A stretch of DNA of 64,000 nucleotides from Apiospora phragmitis (Eukaryota; Ascomycota; Sordariomycetes; Amphisphaeriales; Apiosporaceae): contig JAQQWL010000009.1 of the NCBI GenBank assembly GCA_038363925.1, forward strand, positions 2,108,001-2,172,000, read 5' to 3'. Below the pieces are notes generated by a model, which saw only the letters and a program-made list of their open reading frames with translations, was not told the DNA's origin and ran no database searches. This document shows positions 40,365 through 54,098 of the stretch, one piece after another (within the stretch, counting starts at the first letter, position 1; each line of letters opens with the position of its first letter). Position numbers and translations under genes: made by a program.

Positions 40365-43300
40365 ATGACGCCTCTGGTGCAAATGCACCAGATGGTGCAG
40401 CCATCTGCATACAGGGAGTCGAGGCCCAAGTCGGAGCAGTTTGCCTTCGCCCAGCATGGCCATTATGCATCGAGGATGTCGAGCGCGTTCCATGGCTTGG
40501 TCTCATCGCACCGCGCCTTCCCGACCCGTATCTCTCAGCCGGCACAACCGGCTGCCCACCCACGATCACTGGCTCTTAGTCACATATCGGCAGAGAGCGC
40601 CGAGCACCATCTGCGAAGAAAAACGCCCAACGGAACGATAGATGCTGGTTACGACGGGTCCCCGGCGCATTTGGCATCAGGGCCGCCGCCCTTGAAGCAC
40701 ATGATCTTGCCTGGCAACAGCACCAATTTGTCGTTTGGCATGGACTATGAGAGACCCGCGAGCGACGGATGGGCTTATAGGCCTCCGGTGTTCAACCATC
40801 ATGTTGCCGCAGAACCCCGAGGATTTACCATGGTTGATTCTCTCCTCTCGTCATATGGAAGTTACGGGGCTCACTATACGTCGAATCCGCACTCTACTGC
40901 CTACTACCCGTACGACAATGGCATGCAGGTACCAACCGTCATGCAACCAAACATGAACCAGTCACCAGGGCCCGCAGTATTCAACAATGGCGCTGTTCTG
41001 CCCAACTCTGCCTGGCCAGAGTTCGCCTTCAACGGCCAGCCAAATGCCATATTGGGGATGCCATATCACGTCACTAATAGACCCGGTGGTGCTGGTGGTG
41101 TTATGCCTCGATACGACAGCCACGCAAATCTACAAACACCAGCCCAGGGGCTAGAAAGACTTTCGCTGGAACCTAACCCCAGCTATTACGAATATGTCGA
41201 ATCTCCGTCTGCCGAGTCTCCTACAGCATTCCGTGAAAAGGCTCTCATGAAAGCTCACAGGTCCTGCATAGAATTGCTGACTCACCTGCATCAAACCAAG
41301 AAGTCACATTTTGGACGCTATGCGCATGGTTCCAGGGCTGCTTCACGGATGCTGATATTTCCGAAATTGCCCAAAGCTCCAATGCCGAGTCGCGCTGCAT
41401 TCGACCACCCTCAGTCGTTGCATACTCCACCTCATTATATCAACTATGACAGCGCGGCTAGAACCACCAACAACACCCCTCGGCAGGCAGGTGTTCCGCA
41501 ATACGGACCATCGAATCCGGCACATGCACCCATCGCTAGGCAATTACCTAACGGCTTCGGTGAAATAAGCAACCACAATGCCTACTATCAGATGCCTCAC
41601 GGTGAAACCCCTCGCTACGTGGCCCCTGATGTGTCCCACCCATACTTCGTCCAAACGCCCATAGCGAAGGCCAAGGAATCGGCGGACATACTTCACAATC
41701 TTTGCGAACAAAGTGGTTGGAAGTGGGTCGAAGGCATGATACTTGGCGGCTGTCTATACTATGGCTTAGAAAGATATGAGGATGCCCTGGAATGGTTTTC
41801 CAGGGTTCTGTCTCTTGACGACAGGTATGTTTGCTTCTGGAGGCACTGACTTGAATTTCTTCTGATGGTAGCTTAATGTAGCAATATCGAGGCACTATCG
41901 AACGTTGCAGCATCGCTATACTGTTTACACAGGAATGATGAGGCTGAACGGCATTGGCTTCGGGCTGTGAGGCTGAATCCAAGCTATCTCGAAGCTGTCG
42001 AGCATCTTGTAGGGCTGTTTTGCTCTACCCAGCGAAGCAAGGAAGCGGTAGATATCATTACATATGTGCAGCAATCTCTTCGACTGGACCGGCCTAACCC
42101 GAAGAGCGATTCAAATCAGACCCTGGCTCTCACAAATCCAAATATGCAGAGACCTGTACCCCAGAGAAACCGGAGCAACACGCTGATTCCCAGGACTACG
42201 ATGCCACCGATGGAGATCACTCGTACGCTGCTGCCTACGGTTTCGGTTCCAGCGGCTACCGCGTTGCAGGCTGCGAGAATGGCCGCATCATTGCCCTTAT
42301 TCATGCAAAAGGCAATATGCTCTATGCTCTGAAAGATATTGACCGAGCGTCAGATGCGTTTGAAGAAGCAGTGTTGATCAGTGCCGGGAGGAGCTTCGAT
42401 TGTATCCAAAGCCTCATCCACAGAATTCATTCCGTCTTGTCGCCGGCTTCTGGTAGTGATTTGTCTACTTGGTCCACATCAGGGCCGTTGTTGCTACCGC
42501 CGGATAAAGCGAGGCACACGGCCCAGCATGTTTTCGCATCCAACGGCGAACTACCCGGCTTGCGTTATGTACCGGCGGGCGCATCCAAAGAGGACTGCGG
42601 TATCGACAACCAGTAATTCTTTGTTGTCATTGGCCAAGATCTTCCAGGACGGTATGTCCAACGGTGGCATGTCCGGGGCCCAAGGACGACCGCCCTCTGG
42701 TGTGAGCGATATCCTGGCCTTGTACTACTTATCATTGTCACTATCAGAGAGTCCGTCAACGGCCAACAACGTGGGCATCCTTCTGGCAAGTGTTCAACAG
42801 TCCAGCCCTACCCCACACTTGGCCTCTGAAAGTCCCAATGCCCCCTTAATCCCCGGCATTACTCCAGGAAGCGGTTTAGATTTGGCCCTAGCATACTACA
42901 AGTACGGTCTTAGCCTCGACTCGAAACATGTACATCTTCATACCAACCTCGGAAGCTTGCTCAAAGATATAGGCCAGCTCGACTTGGCTATTCAAATGTA
43001 CGAGCAAGCCGTAGCATGTGATGGAACTTTTGATATAGCCTTGACCAACCTGGCCAACGCGGTTAAGGACCGGGGTCGTATCAGCGACGCCATTATGTAC
43101 TATCGCCGGGCCGTTCAGTCCAACCCTCACTTCGCCGAGGCTGTGTGTGGGCTCTTTACGGCTCTAAATTCGGTCTGCGATTGGGAAGACCGCGGTGGCG
43201 TCATACTAGATGGCGGAAAGTATGACCGTTGGCATGTCGATGCAAGCGGGATGCTGCAGGATGCTAGAATTCGCCGCGTCGGGTCCGGGTTAGTGAGCAG

Positions 43301-45230
43301 CGTCGCGGATATAGTGGCAAGGCAGCTTGGAGAAGCGTCAAGATGGGGATTGGGCTTGCTGCGCCACGGTGCTCTTGATAAGATTCAGTCGCAGATCCCA
43401 GCGAGCCTTGATGATTCGAAAAACCCCAGCACTCTGGACTCGGAGCTTCGCAAATGGGTCGACCAACCGTGGGAGGGGTCTCGACTGCTTCGCTTCATCG
43501 AGCGAGCCGTCAAAGTAACTATGCGACGTTGGTATCAGGATAAGTACGTGTTGAGGCGTGCTACTCATAGCACCTCCTACCGTCGACCGCGACTACCATC
43601 ATCGCTCACGGTACCCTCTGCGCCAACTGTGCTTCCCTTCCACACCTTCACTTGCCCTTTAACCGCCAAGGACATTCGGATGATATCACAGCGAAACGCC
43701 ATGCGAATTTCGTGCTCTACGCTTCGGTCACCGTGGCTTCCAGATTCAGTCTATCCACCACCTCCCCCTCCCAGTCCGCAGCTCAATGTGGGCTATGTGT
43801 CGTCGGATTTCAATAACCACCCTTTGGCACACCTGTAAGTTGCATTATTTCCGATAGCAACATCCTGTATTGTATCGGGTCTCTTGTGCTAAAAGAATTC
43901 TCTATAGGATGCAGTCAGTGTTCGGCATGCATAACCCTGCTAGAGCGAAAGCATTTTGCTATGCCACTACAGCAAACGACAAGTCCATACACCGTCAGCA
44001 AATCGAACGCGAGGCTCCCGTGTTCCGCGATGTCAGTAGCTGGTCGTCGGAGCGTTTAGTAGAACAGATTGTGAAGGACCAGATCCATATACTTGTCAAC
44101 CTTAACGGCTACACACGCGGAGCACGCAACGAGGTTTTCGCCGCCCGGCCTGCCCCCATTCAAATGTCATTCATGGGGTTTGCGGGCTCCTTGGGTGCCG
44201 AGTGGTGCGACTATATTCTAGCTGATGAGATTGCTATTCCGCCGTCTACTCTGAGGCCGACCCGGGATAATCTGACCCTCAGTAGCGTCTTTCGCGACGA
44301 GGAACTAGTCGATCAGGAAGACTGGGTGTATTCCGAGAACGTCATATTTTGCCGAGACACTTCTTCTGCTGCGACCATGCGCAGTCCTCGGAGCCGGGAG
44401 AGCGGTCTGTGACATGGACACGTGAGCAGCAGCGACGGTGGAAGATGCGGAAGGAACTGTTTCCATATCTGCCCGATGATGCCGTTATTCTGGGTAATTT
44501 CAATCAACTCTACAAGGTAAGTTGCATCATCCAGTTGGCCGTAGCACCCTTGCCCTTTTCAGAATGAGCCAGGCTGATGATGACCATGTACCAGATCGAC
44601 CCTACCACATTCCGAACGTGGCTTCGCATCTTGTCCAATGCCCCAAAAGCATATCTTTGGCTCCTCAAGTTCCCGGATCTGGGCGAAAACAACCTGAGAC
44701 GAACAGCAAGGCTCTGGGTAAGCGAGGAGGTCGCTTCACGTATCATCTTCACCGATGTTGCGCCCAAGCAACAACACATATCTCGAGCTCGCGTTTGCGA
44801 CCTGTTCCTGGATACACCGGAATGCAACGCTCATACAACAGCAGCTGACATCCTGTGGTCAAGCACGCCTTTGTTGACGCTTCCAAGGTATCCTTACAAA
44901 ATGTGCTCCCGAATGGCAGCTTCCATTCTCAAAGGGGCGCTTCCCCACGGTAGCGAGGGTCGCCGTGCTGCTAAGGAGCTCACAGCGGCTGATGAAGAAG
45001 AATATGAAGCGACTGCCATAAAGCTGGCCAACGGTCTCAGTTATCGGCTCACGAGAGAATCTTACGGCGAAGGTCGTGGCAGGCTGGCAGAAATGCGCAA
45101 AATACTATTCGATGCGAAGTGGCACTGCGCCCTATTCGATACGCGTAGATGGGTCCGGGACTTGGAGGACGCGTTTGACGAAGCCTGGCAACGATGGGTT
45201 ACCGGGGAAACTGGTGACATATATCTTTAG
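40365..45230 (+). CDS. O-GlcNAc transferase-like protein (GT41, TPR + catalytic), three apparent frameshifts
   Basis: A fungal OGT/SPINDLY-type protein, predicted to transfer a sugar from a nucleotide sugar to Ser/Thr of nuclear or cytosolic proteins. Exons: 40365-41824, 41882-43834, 43908-44516 and 44595-45230, with GT..AG introns. Order: a disordered N-terminus, TPR helices (YYGLERYEDALEWFSRVLSLDD; NLGSLLKDIGQLDLAI; ALTNLANAVKDRG), then the GT41 core. Catalytic signs are YVSSDFNNHPLAHLMQS, NFNQLYKIDP (nucleotide-binding Lys) and TPECNAHTTAADILW; it ends ETGDIYL. Frame shifts by one base somewhere in 42095-42165, at about 42585-42600 and at about 44345-44356 (a TTTT run); protein similarity continues on both sides of each. 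No intron explains them. Either assembly indels or recent inactivation. Family assignment is firm. Confidence 0.85.
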
Positions 45231-45560
45231 TCATTTGCAGGTTATCTGCACTCAGCGACATGGCGATGATCTTGAAGCAATGGGCGCAAGGAGTTTGACC
45301 ACAGCCACTCACGATGGTCGTGAAGCTGTGCGAGCATACCTGGAACTAGTTGGGCAGCGTTGGTTCCTTGACGTGAAGCCAGATACCGGCTTTCTTTCCG
45401 CACTCGCCAATGGTGTGTTGCCGTTTCTGGGGGTTTGCTTTGTTTGTTTCTTTTCCGGCGTGTTATAGACAATGTGACGGCCTGGGATCCAAGTGCTGGC
45501 GAGGGTTTAACGTTACAGGCAGTGGCCAAGCGATATGGCCAAGGTAGGCGTTGCGAAACT

Positions 45561-45602
45561 AGGCCTCCCCCCTTTCATCCAGGGGGGCCTTTTTGGTTTT
45601 TT
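45561..45602 (+). other. Strong GC hairpin followed by T-rich run
   Basis: AGGCCTCCCCCC is followed by a short loop and GGGGGGCCT, then TTTTTGGTTTTTT. The stem pairs with a small bulge. It sits 330 bp after the GT41 stop codon, so it may affect 3' end formation, or it may be chance. Confidence 0.6.
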
Positions 45603-48600
45603 ACTGATCACGGTTTAATTCCATTTCGGATTATGATGTAAACTGTACCCCTCATACGGGCTATGCAGTCTAGACTCGCGGCCAACGTTGGCGTCATCGT
45701 TCATGGAGTATGGATGGAATTCGAAAATACATATTTCCATGGTGTGCCAGCGAGACAGTTTTGCCGCCGCAAGCATCAACGTAGGCTCATGGCAGTGTCT
45801 TCAGGTGATTACAATAAGTCTAAGCCATGCCTTGGTAGAGTTTACCAAGGTTACTTACTGCCTGCCCTCGGCTTACAGTTTGGCAATAGGGACTCTGCAG
45901 CTCAACCAGTAAGACTGAAGTATTATGGGAGCCATATACACCGTCCATGTGCAACCCAACGGCCCAGAAGCTCCAAAGAGAGCTGACTGCACCACACACC
46001 AAGTCTAACGGTAACGGTCATGGCTGGAGCGGGCTGGACAGGCTGACCGATCATTGCTCAGCACCTGGAGCTGAGCAACCTGATCATGCCAGCTGCTGCC
46101 CTCGGTACCAGAAGAAGAGTTGACGTGGCTGGTAGAGAAAAGAGGGGGCGGCAGTGTGTCGCTTAACTTGTATGGCACAACTAGATCATACAGGCTTACC
46201 ACTGCATGCAATAGTTACGGTATTGGAGAGTAGGATCAGAGCAGCAGCAGGCTGCTCGGCGTTTCTATGGATGGATGACTGGCTCGCTCGACCCTCGTGG
46301 ATGGTTGGAACCTTGGAACTCCCTTGACCCAACAAAGCACATCCCCATCTTGCAGCACCACATGCCACGCGAGGTCCCCGAGCGAACGGGTTGGGAGGGA
46401 CGGAATTGATTCACCGTGACATGCGGGATCTTTGTGAGTACCAAAGATTGGTTCGCCAGCAAAAGGAGGGGGTCCTTGGGCGACGATCATCACCACGGCT
46501 CCATGCCTCTCCACCAGCCAGCCGTTAGACGGGGTGGGTGGTGAAGGTCTGTGTCCCCAGGAGAGAGGAGCTGGCATCCATCAGCAATGTCCCGCGTGTG
46601 GACTGTGGTGTGTGCGGTTGGTACTCCGTACATTATCCTCGACTGGCCATCATCATCGACATCATCATCACTACTTACGTACATATCACTATCACCGGCA
46701 GCTAGGTTTGCCGCTAGAGACCCTCTCATTAGTCAATTATGCGGCCCTGGTTCCAGCTCAGATTGAGTCGACTCGGCGGCATGCATACTTATTGGAATGG
46801 GTTGGAAGATGCAGGCACTTAAAATGCCCTCGTGTCCACCCAATGTCTCAGGTCCCCTCATCCTCCTCCCCCTTTCACGGTCTGGTTGGCTGTTACGCGC
46901 CTGTCAGGTTGGATGCAAGACAGCCGTTTTCAGGTAAGCCCATCTCTGCATTCCGCCTTCCAGCGTTGTGCTGTAGCATGCCCCGGCAGCCACATCGATG
47001 TCTGCCTATCTATCTAACCCCAAAGAAACGACCGAGCTGCCGGCAACCACGGCTGGCGTGTTCGGGAGAGGGGGGGGCCTAGGGGGTGGTTGTCGCCCAT
47101 TGTGCCGTAGGCTGAAGCATACATGATCTTCAGGTCGCTGGTCAGTCGCAGGTGGTGGTGGTGGTGTTGGTGCTGACGGCGATGCTCGAAGGTGACGATA
47201 GTCATGATAGTCTCCTCCCGTACGTGCGCACTTGGATTCATGACTCAAGTAGGCGTGTAGATCCTCCAGCATGTCATGTATGTTTTGGACACTAGAGGGG
47301 ATGGAAACCTCCGAGCCTTGGCCAAGTTGGGATCCTCAGCCAGCCTGAGCTGAGCTGATGCAGCTTAGGGCGGACAGCAGCCCTTCGCGCCACCGTCAAT
47401 GGCATTGCTAGAGTTTCGCTCTTCTGGGCATATGATTGGGGAGCTTGGAGAATGGCAGTTGTCACAACGGCATGTCTGCGTCACAACGTCTTTTTTGATT
47501 TGTTTTGTTCTACCATCTTGCTTTCGCTGCTTATGTTTCATTCTTGACCGTGATGGTTCTTGTACCAGGCCTCTTTCTTTCTTTTAATCGCCGACTACAG
47601 ATAGCCTTCCGTTTCGAGGTAGGCCAGTATTGGTATTACGTAGGTATGTAGATGGATTGGATGGGGCATACCGCAAATTACACGCATCGCATACAACTTG
47701 CATGCCGCATGCAGACTTTCTCGCTGTAAGCTTGGGTCGCCTTTGAGTTGTCTCCCATAAACATGTTTCGCCGTGCCGTAGCCGGTGTGCAGTTTATGGC
47801 CGTTTCGGGGGTGGATACTTGAACAACTGCGCTGCACAGGCCTAAGGCCTGCGCTGGACTGGGGTTTTGTTGGTTCAATTCAGTCGAATCTTCATTCATG
47901 CTACTACGTAAGATACCTAAGGTACACAAGAATGTATCCAGCTCTCTGCATACTTACTTCCAAGGTTGGGTGCAGCGGTTGAGACAATCGAATTTGAATA
48001 GAAGTCTGCTAGAAGGAAAGAAGCAAAAATCCATCTCTCTCTCTCTTCCCAGATTGATTGATTTGTTTGAATTTCAGGTGCGGTGCAGATGCAGATGCAG
48101 ATGCAGGCTGCATGTACGTGGAGTATGAGTGTGGGTTTTTCATACGGTATGCACTGTGTGTGTCCGCCCGTTGCGTCCCGGCTGTTGCGATACCCAGACC
48201 CAGAACCAGAACAAGAACCAAACCCAGCTCATTCCTGTTTCTGCTTTCGCAACTAGAACCGCAAATGGTAATTGCTCGCTGCGATCTTTCGGCAGGCATT
48301 CTCACCGATCAAGGGTTACATTTAAAGTAGGTCAGGGCTCGGGAGGACCCCTCAGCGACCATGCCATTGATGCCCATGCCATGATATGATGTGCATGAGA
48401 AACAATGACCCTATCGTACCTCTGTATTAGTTAGTGTAGCCGCTTTATGTAATATGGATTGCGGCTCGCTCAATGTCACACATACAATCTGTTTGCTTAG
48501 TTATATATCACGGCTGCTTTTTCTTCTTGTTCTACTTCTTCTCCCTTCTTCTCACTTGCGTGGCCGGAATGAATAAGGAATGCGAAGAAGCGAGAGAGAT

Positions 48601-51600
48601 TGGGCATGTTTTGCGTGTTCTTGTGTAGGTAATCAATCAGCAATCCACCGTTGGGTTGACAGCACATCACTGGCACCTGACTCCGACTCTCCCGGCCTGC
48701 CAGCCAGCGTCACTCCCCCTCCCCTGTGGATCATCACATAAGTGCATCGCATGGTAGCGTCGCAGTGAGGCTGAATTGAACGAACTACATCTGGGTAACA
48801 AGGTTATTAGACTGGGGCGTGTTTGCCTCGAGGGAGAGATGGATCCCTGAGGGCAATCAATCAATCATTAATCAATCAGCAGGCCAAAAGGGACCCCTTC
48901 CCGCTACCAATCCTCACATGAATCCATCCGCCGCCTCTCATTCGTTCGTGCCCTCGCCCCGTTCAGCAGCATTCGAACGTCGATAATTGCCATCTTTGGA
49001 ATTCTTCATCCATTTTTTCCTTTGCCGTTTGAGGGATTAATTCGGGGTAGCCGGGTACAACAGCAACCATATAATCCAAGCGAGATCGAAACAAGAAGGC
49101 CGGGAAGAAACACAAAATGCCAGCGAGAGAGCGAAGGCCTTGGCATCTGGCTCGTTGGTGAGGCTGGCGGGCCAAGGAAGGTTGTTGATGTTGAATATAC
49201 GCCATCTTGCTCAAAACGGACGACTCGACTTGTGAAAGGATATGTGCGCCATGAACCTAGACTAATAACATGCACTGCTTCTATCTTTCCTTCTTTCTTT
49301 CTTATCGCCTTGTGCGGTTCGCTACACACAAGAATTGGCCATTTGGACACGCATTGAGCCAACTTATTTATCGCTAAAAGCAAAAACTGCCCATCCCTCC
49401 GGCTTGTTTTGTTGGAGATCTACCTCAGCTATAGTGTAGGCTTACGAGCTGTGCAAGTCGGCTTGTCGGTCAGGTCGGGGATGAGCGATGATACGGATGG
49501 ATGCGTCGACAAGCATCATATCATCACCCTCCACCAGCTCTTTTGTTTTTGCCCCTTCCCTGCCCCCATTCTATCTTAAGCAATCCCCTGGAGCGGTTAT
49601 ATGCAGGCAGCCGTCTGGGAGAACCCAACAGCCTGGGTCGACCTGGAAGCCACCGGTGCGAGGATTCCCTCCCTACCTCCCAGTCCCTTCCTCTCCCTCG
49701 CTCTCTGCCTGCCCCGGTTGTTTTCAGCTGTCACCGTTTTTCTCCCGCTCGTGATCCTAGTCCCCACTGGCAATAAGCGACGGAACTGCCGCCGGCGTTT
49801 ATGATGTAGAATACATGCATGTAGATAGCACTGGTGTCCATGCACGAGTGAAGGAGAGCTACCGTCCAATATCAGAAGACAGGAACGCTCACGCTGAGAA
49901 GTCGCAGTCGCCTGTCTCGTTAACACCAGACAAGCTCCAGGGTCGACGGGCGGGTGCGTGCTGACTGGCTCGGTTCGGTACCTCGATGCGGCCGCTTCCC
50001 ACCCCCCCTGGTGGGCCAGAGGTGGAAGAAACCGAATGTAACACGGATGTCGCTGAGCCATGAGCCCTGATGAGCCATTCGCATTTCATCTCAGGTGGGA
50101 CTTTGGTCGAAACTAGAAAAGAAACGAAAACAATGCAGACCACAGCCACGCAGCAGCACAGTGGTCGACGTGTTTCACCATTAGCTGTGGATGTGAGGGT
50201 GGATGTTTCCTGTTGCTACATACGAAGCATGTACACTCCATGTTGCTGCGCCTGCCTGTCGGTAATGCGAGCGCGAACGTTTCTACAGATACATATCCGC
50301 ACACTGTTTTCCCGGGGCAGTGGAAGAGGTAGTGCGGATAGTCTGTGGCTACAGCTGAGATGGATAACCCTGCCATCAGCCCGACGCAGGCTGTATAGTA
50401 TACGAGGAACCATACTATATCATCAGGGGTTTCTTTATTTATACTACTAATCCAGTCCGTTTATATGGGAAGTCACATATAGATCTCAGCGTAGTCGCGG
50501 CTTCAGCCCCGTGTGCCAATCACCTCCCTACATACCCGGCAACTGAAGCTATCCACGGTCATTAATCTTAGCCCTCCGTCGATCGCTGGAGAACTAATTG
50601 AAACAGGCATCCTTCGCATATAGACCAGCGACGACAAGGATCGCTGCGGATGGTGACAGCGATGATGAAAACCTCCCCGTTGGGATTGGGCAATCATCAT
50701 CACCGTCAACATGGAAGGCAAGGCCCGAGCGAGCCTTGGTTGCCCATCTGCTATGTAAAGTAGGTACCTGTTCGGAAACATCAACAGCCGGCCTAGGCGC
50801 CCCTTCTCCATACCCCCATCCCAGCAGGCCAGGGTGGTAAGTAACAGGGTGGTGATATTGGCATGTCTGGTATGCTGCAGGTGGTAAAACTGCCCTGCTG
50901 AAAAGTTAAATTGAACTGAGTGGCATAATTTTACGGGGGGTGGGGGAGGTCCGTTCCCTTGGAACCACTGCATTTTGGATTTTGGGGGTGCACCACCTAA
51001 GTTTCGTTTCAATGTTCCTTCCGTTGCTTTTTCCTTACCTAGGAGGTAGGTATGGATTTCTTCTCATTCCAGTACTCCGTACTCCGTACCTGTGCCGTGA
51101 AAATGCACACGTCACAGAAGCAGCAAGCACCACCCAAAATACGATCGTCGCCGTCGCCGTCTAAGGTGAAATCCTCTTGGCATCGTCTTCCCTTTCTGGA
51201 TTACCCACCCACCGCTGGCACCAAGCAAAGCAAAGAGAATTTGAATTTGTTGAATCTCGGCCTCCATTGCCTAGGTTGGTAGATTAGGCCACTGTCTACT
51301 GCTACGTTGGCCCTTGCCAATAAACAAGAAATCACGAATGAGATTTGGATCAATGAAATGCTTCGTCAGGATCCCCTTCGGCCCGCAAACCAAGACGGTC
51401 TCGTCAAGTAGTACTAGTCGTGGTAAGAGGGAGCACCTGCCAAGGCCAACATGGCTTGACCGTCTACTCCTAACAGCGAGGAGGCCACTGAGCCACTGAA
51501 GTGCATGCCTCTGTACATGCTTCTTGTCTGTCTCGAGTGCCGCTTCTACCGCTCATCCCACCGGCTGGGTCGGCCCTAGCCCTATCTGGGACTGCCCGTT

Positions 51601-52424
51601 GATGACGCTGGCGACTAGCTGTTCCCCTTTGGGCTAACTCCCACTCGCCCATCAGTTGTCATCGAGAAATAGACTTCCAGGGAGAGTTGCCATTCCGCTG
51701 CCCTGCGTTTTTCTTACTTCTTACCACGGGCCATGGCGTCTTAGAGCCTCCCCTCGAACCGACCTAGGCCAAGAAGAACTCAAATTTACGCCTGCCGCCC
51801 AGAAACTCTGATGACTGGAGAGAGGCATGACTACTACCTCTACCACTTAACTTCATGGTGTGGGCTGTCACTGACAGCAAGGACGGGAGAGGGCGAGTTT
51901 GGACTTGGCCCCTACATAGCTTTCCTATCTGACGCTAACTACCTCGTGGCAACCCACACTGTCTCGTCTGTCACAGTCGAGAGGCCGTGCTACTTGTTAC
52001 GTAGTCGTGGACACTGAACACCTTGATGAGAGCTCTTGTTGTGGCAGAAGTTTATTCCAAGAGCTGCAGAATACCGCTGGGAATACTTCCATGCCTACAA
52101 TGATGTAGCTACCGACATACTCTCTAGGGGGAGTGGGTGTGTGCTGGAACGGCGGAGTCGCTCGGTGCATGCAAGCACTCCCTCCCCTCGACCCCTTGTC
52201 CATGCTTCCTACTATCCCCACCCCCTCCCAAGTTACCCTTCTGCCTCCCATGGCTGTACCCTAACGATTCCTGTACCTCCCCGGTTGCTCTATGGCTTCG
52301 AGATTTAGGCCATGATCCCTGCCTCATCTATCCATGGGGCGTTGATGCTGCTAGCTGGCAGTTGCTCATGGTTTTCCCCAACCAGGCAGGCACACGCCCA
52401 TCCGCACCGCACACACATGCGTCG

Positions 52425-52425
52425 T

Positions 52426-52459
<34 letters not shown>
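52425..52459. repeat. (CAG)8 followed by TAG repeats
   Basis: Eight CAG triplets, preceded by GTAG and followed by TAGTAGTAC, about 0.8 kb upstream of flbD and not in a supported gene. Confidence 0.92.
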
Positions 52460-53238
52460 CACAGTACCGGGGGGTTCCAGGTTCCATGCTGGCCCTGCTC
52501 TACCTACGACCTATCTCGGTACACTAGTCGTCAGGCCAGCATGCCTGCGTCGCTCATCGACTCTGCTAGCTGGCCCCGGTCTTTCTACCTGCGTCCTCGA
52601 CGCCAGCCCGCCGCTCCCCCACTAAGTGTCGTACCTCCTGTGACCTACAGCTCAGTCTGTACACAGATCAATCTCTTCATGTACCCCCTGTTAGACATTG
52701 CTTTTGCTAATCATCAGCCCTGTTCAGATCTGTTCTAGTCGGGTAATACCAGTGGGTGTCTCCCACGACGCCCCTGGTCACGGATACTATGTACTTGACC
52801 TTGGTTCAGCCCCATACCTATGTCTGGTTTCCCAACTCCAATAGTCGTTTATAAATCATACCGTCCCTCCGATTCATTCCAGACCTAGCCTGCTACACCC
52901 CAGACGATCTCATGTCATCTATATCACTCCTCGATTCCTGTCTCTCTATTATTGACTTTGTACATTGATACCCTCTCCGCCGTTGTTTCCCTCATCTTCT
53001 GAACTTTATATACCTTGTACTGCGGATACCAAATCACTCTCACTCAACCCCGTCTTCATCGAACTGTATGATATAATATACGCTTAGACGTAACCAAGTC
53101 CACTGGAAACTTTGCTATATTTGAGGACAAAACGTTTGCAGGCACCAATCGCAAAAAGACCCGTTGCTCGACGAGAAAACGTCGACAGTTAAACACACCT
53201 ACTACAAAAAGAATCGGTTGTGGTAGCACAGCAACAAT

Positions 53239-54098
53239 ATGGCGAACCAACGGAGAGGACCGTGGTCCACGGAGGAGGACCACACACTCATGGAGCTGGT
53301 ACACAGCCAAGGGGCTCTGAACTGGGTGAAGATCGCACAGATGCTGGACTCGCGGACGCCCAAGCAGTGTCGAGAGCGCTACCACCAGAACCTCAAGCCA
53401 TCCCTCAACCACGACCCCATCTCACCGGAGGAAGGCATGCTTATCGAGAAGCTGGTATCGGAACTCGGCAAGCGGTGGGCCGAGATTGCCCGGAGACTAC
53501 ACAATCGCAGCGACAACGCCGTCAAAAACTGGTGGAACGGGAGCATGAACCGTCGCCGGCGACTGCATCGCCGACGCGGCCCCCGTACGACGAGTCGATG
53601 GTACACTCTGTACACTCTCCATACCACAGACCCAAGCCCCTACAGCTGCCAGTCACCATATCACAGTACCCGTCTGTCTACCCCCCGACGCTGTCACCGA
53701 CCGGGACAGGGCGGTTCCCGCAATACTGGGGCGCCCACTCGGGCCTGCCATCGCCATCGGGCACCTCACCTGGCGGAGAGTCTTTCTGGGAGGGCGAGAG
53801 CGGATCACACTACACCACATCCCCCACGTCTGCGGGGCATCCAGACGTTGAGCTGCCGCCCCTGAAGAGACGCCCAGAAGGGTGCTCGCCGCCAATCCCC
53901 TTCGACTACAGACCGTACCCGAAAATACCGGTCATGTACGGTTCGGACATGCGGTTACCGCCAATCCGGGCCAAGCTGGAGGCGCCGTCGCAGCTGCCAA
54001 CTGCACCGAACTCTCCCGTCGCGTCGGGCTCGCTACGAAATCAGAGCGAATCATCATCAAAGGATTCGAAAATGAAGATTGGGAATCTACTAACGTAA
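53239..54098 (+). CDS. flbD: FlbD-type R2R3 Myb transcription factor, apparent 1-nt frameshift
   Basis: FlbD is a Myb-family nuclear regulator that promotes conidiation in Aspergillus and relatives. ATG 53239 gives MANQRRGPWSTEEDHTLMEL, the conserved start. The R2 repeat (about 5-52) has its Trp spacing and ends at RYHQNLKP; the R3 repeat (about 60-100) includes KRWAEIARRLHNRSDNAVKNWW, then GSMNRRRRL. Just after this (about 53550-53570) the conserved reading continues one base out of register with a Pro/Ser-rich tail (TRPPYDESMVHS...QYPSVYPPTLSP) ending SKMKIGNLLT, a typical FlbD end, at 54098. Without correction the protein would end at 53865 with a meaningless basic tail. Likely an indel error or a real truncation that keeps the DNA-binding part. 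It stands alone, with about 8 kb of non-coding sequence on each side. Confidence 0.9.

Larger units (their letters stand above)
45231..53238. other. 8-kb gene-free region upstream of flbD
   Basis: No frame resembles a known protein. The region is full of short repeats and low-complexity runs (ATGCAGATGCAG at 48080, CT-rich runs at 48033, (CAG)8 at 52428) and contains TACGGAGTAC-type motifs near 46620 and 51070. The stretch from 52850 to 53238 just before flbD is pyrimidine-rich and likely includes its leader. Long regulatory upstream regions are usual for fungal developmental regulators; whether all 8 kb serve flbD is unknown. Confidence 0.5.

Noticed and set aside
50503..51012. 169-codon frame upstream of flbD
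   Set aside because: No motif or family resemblance, and overlapping frames of similar length occur on both strands nearby.
51740..51765. GGTTCGAGG on the minus strand resembling a tRNA T-loop
   Set aside because: Flanking bases do not pair as a T-arm and no cloverleaf can be drawn.
53594..53638. Possible 45-bp intron in flbD (GTACGA..CACAG) that might fix the reading frame
   Set aside because: Its length is a multiple of three, so removing it does not restore the frame of the conserved C-terminal tail.
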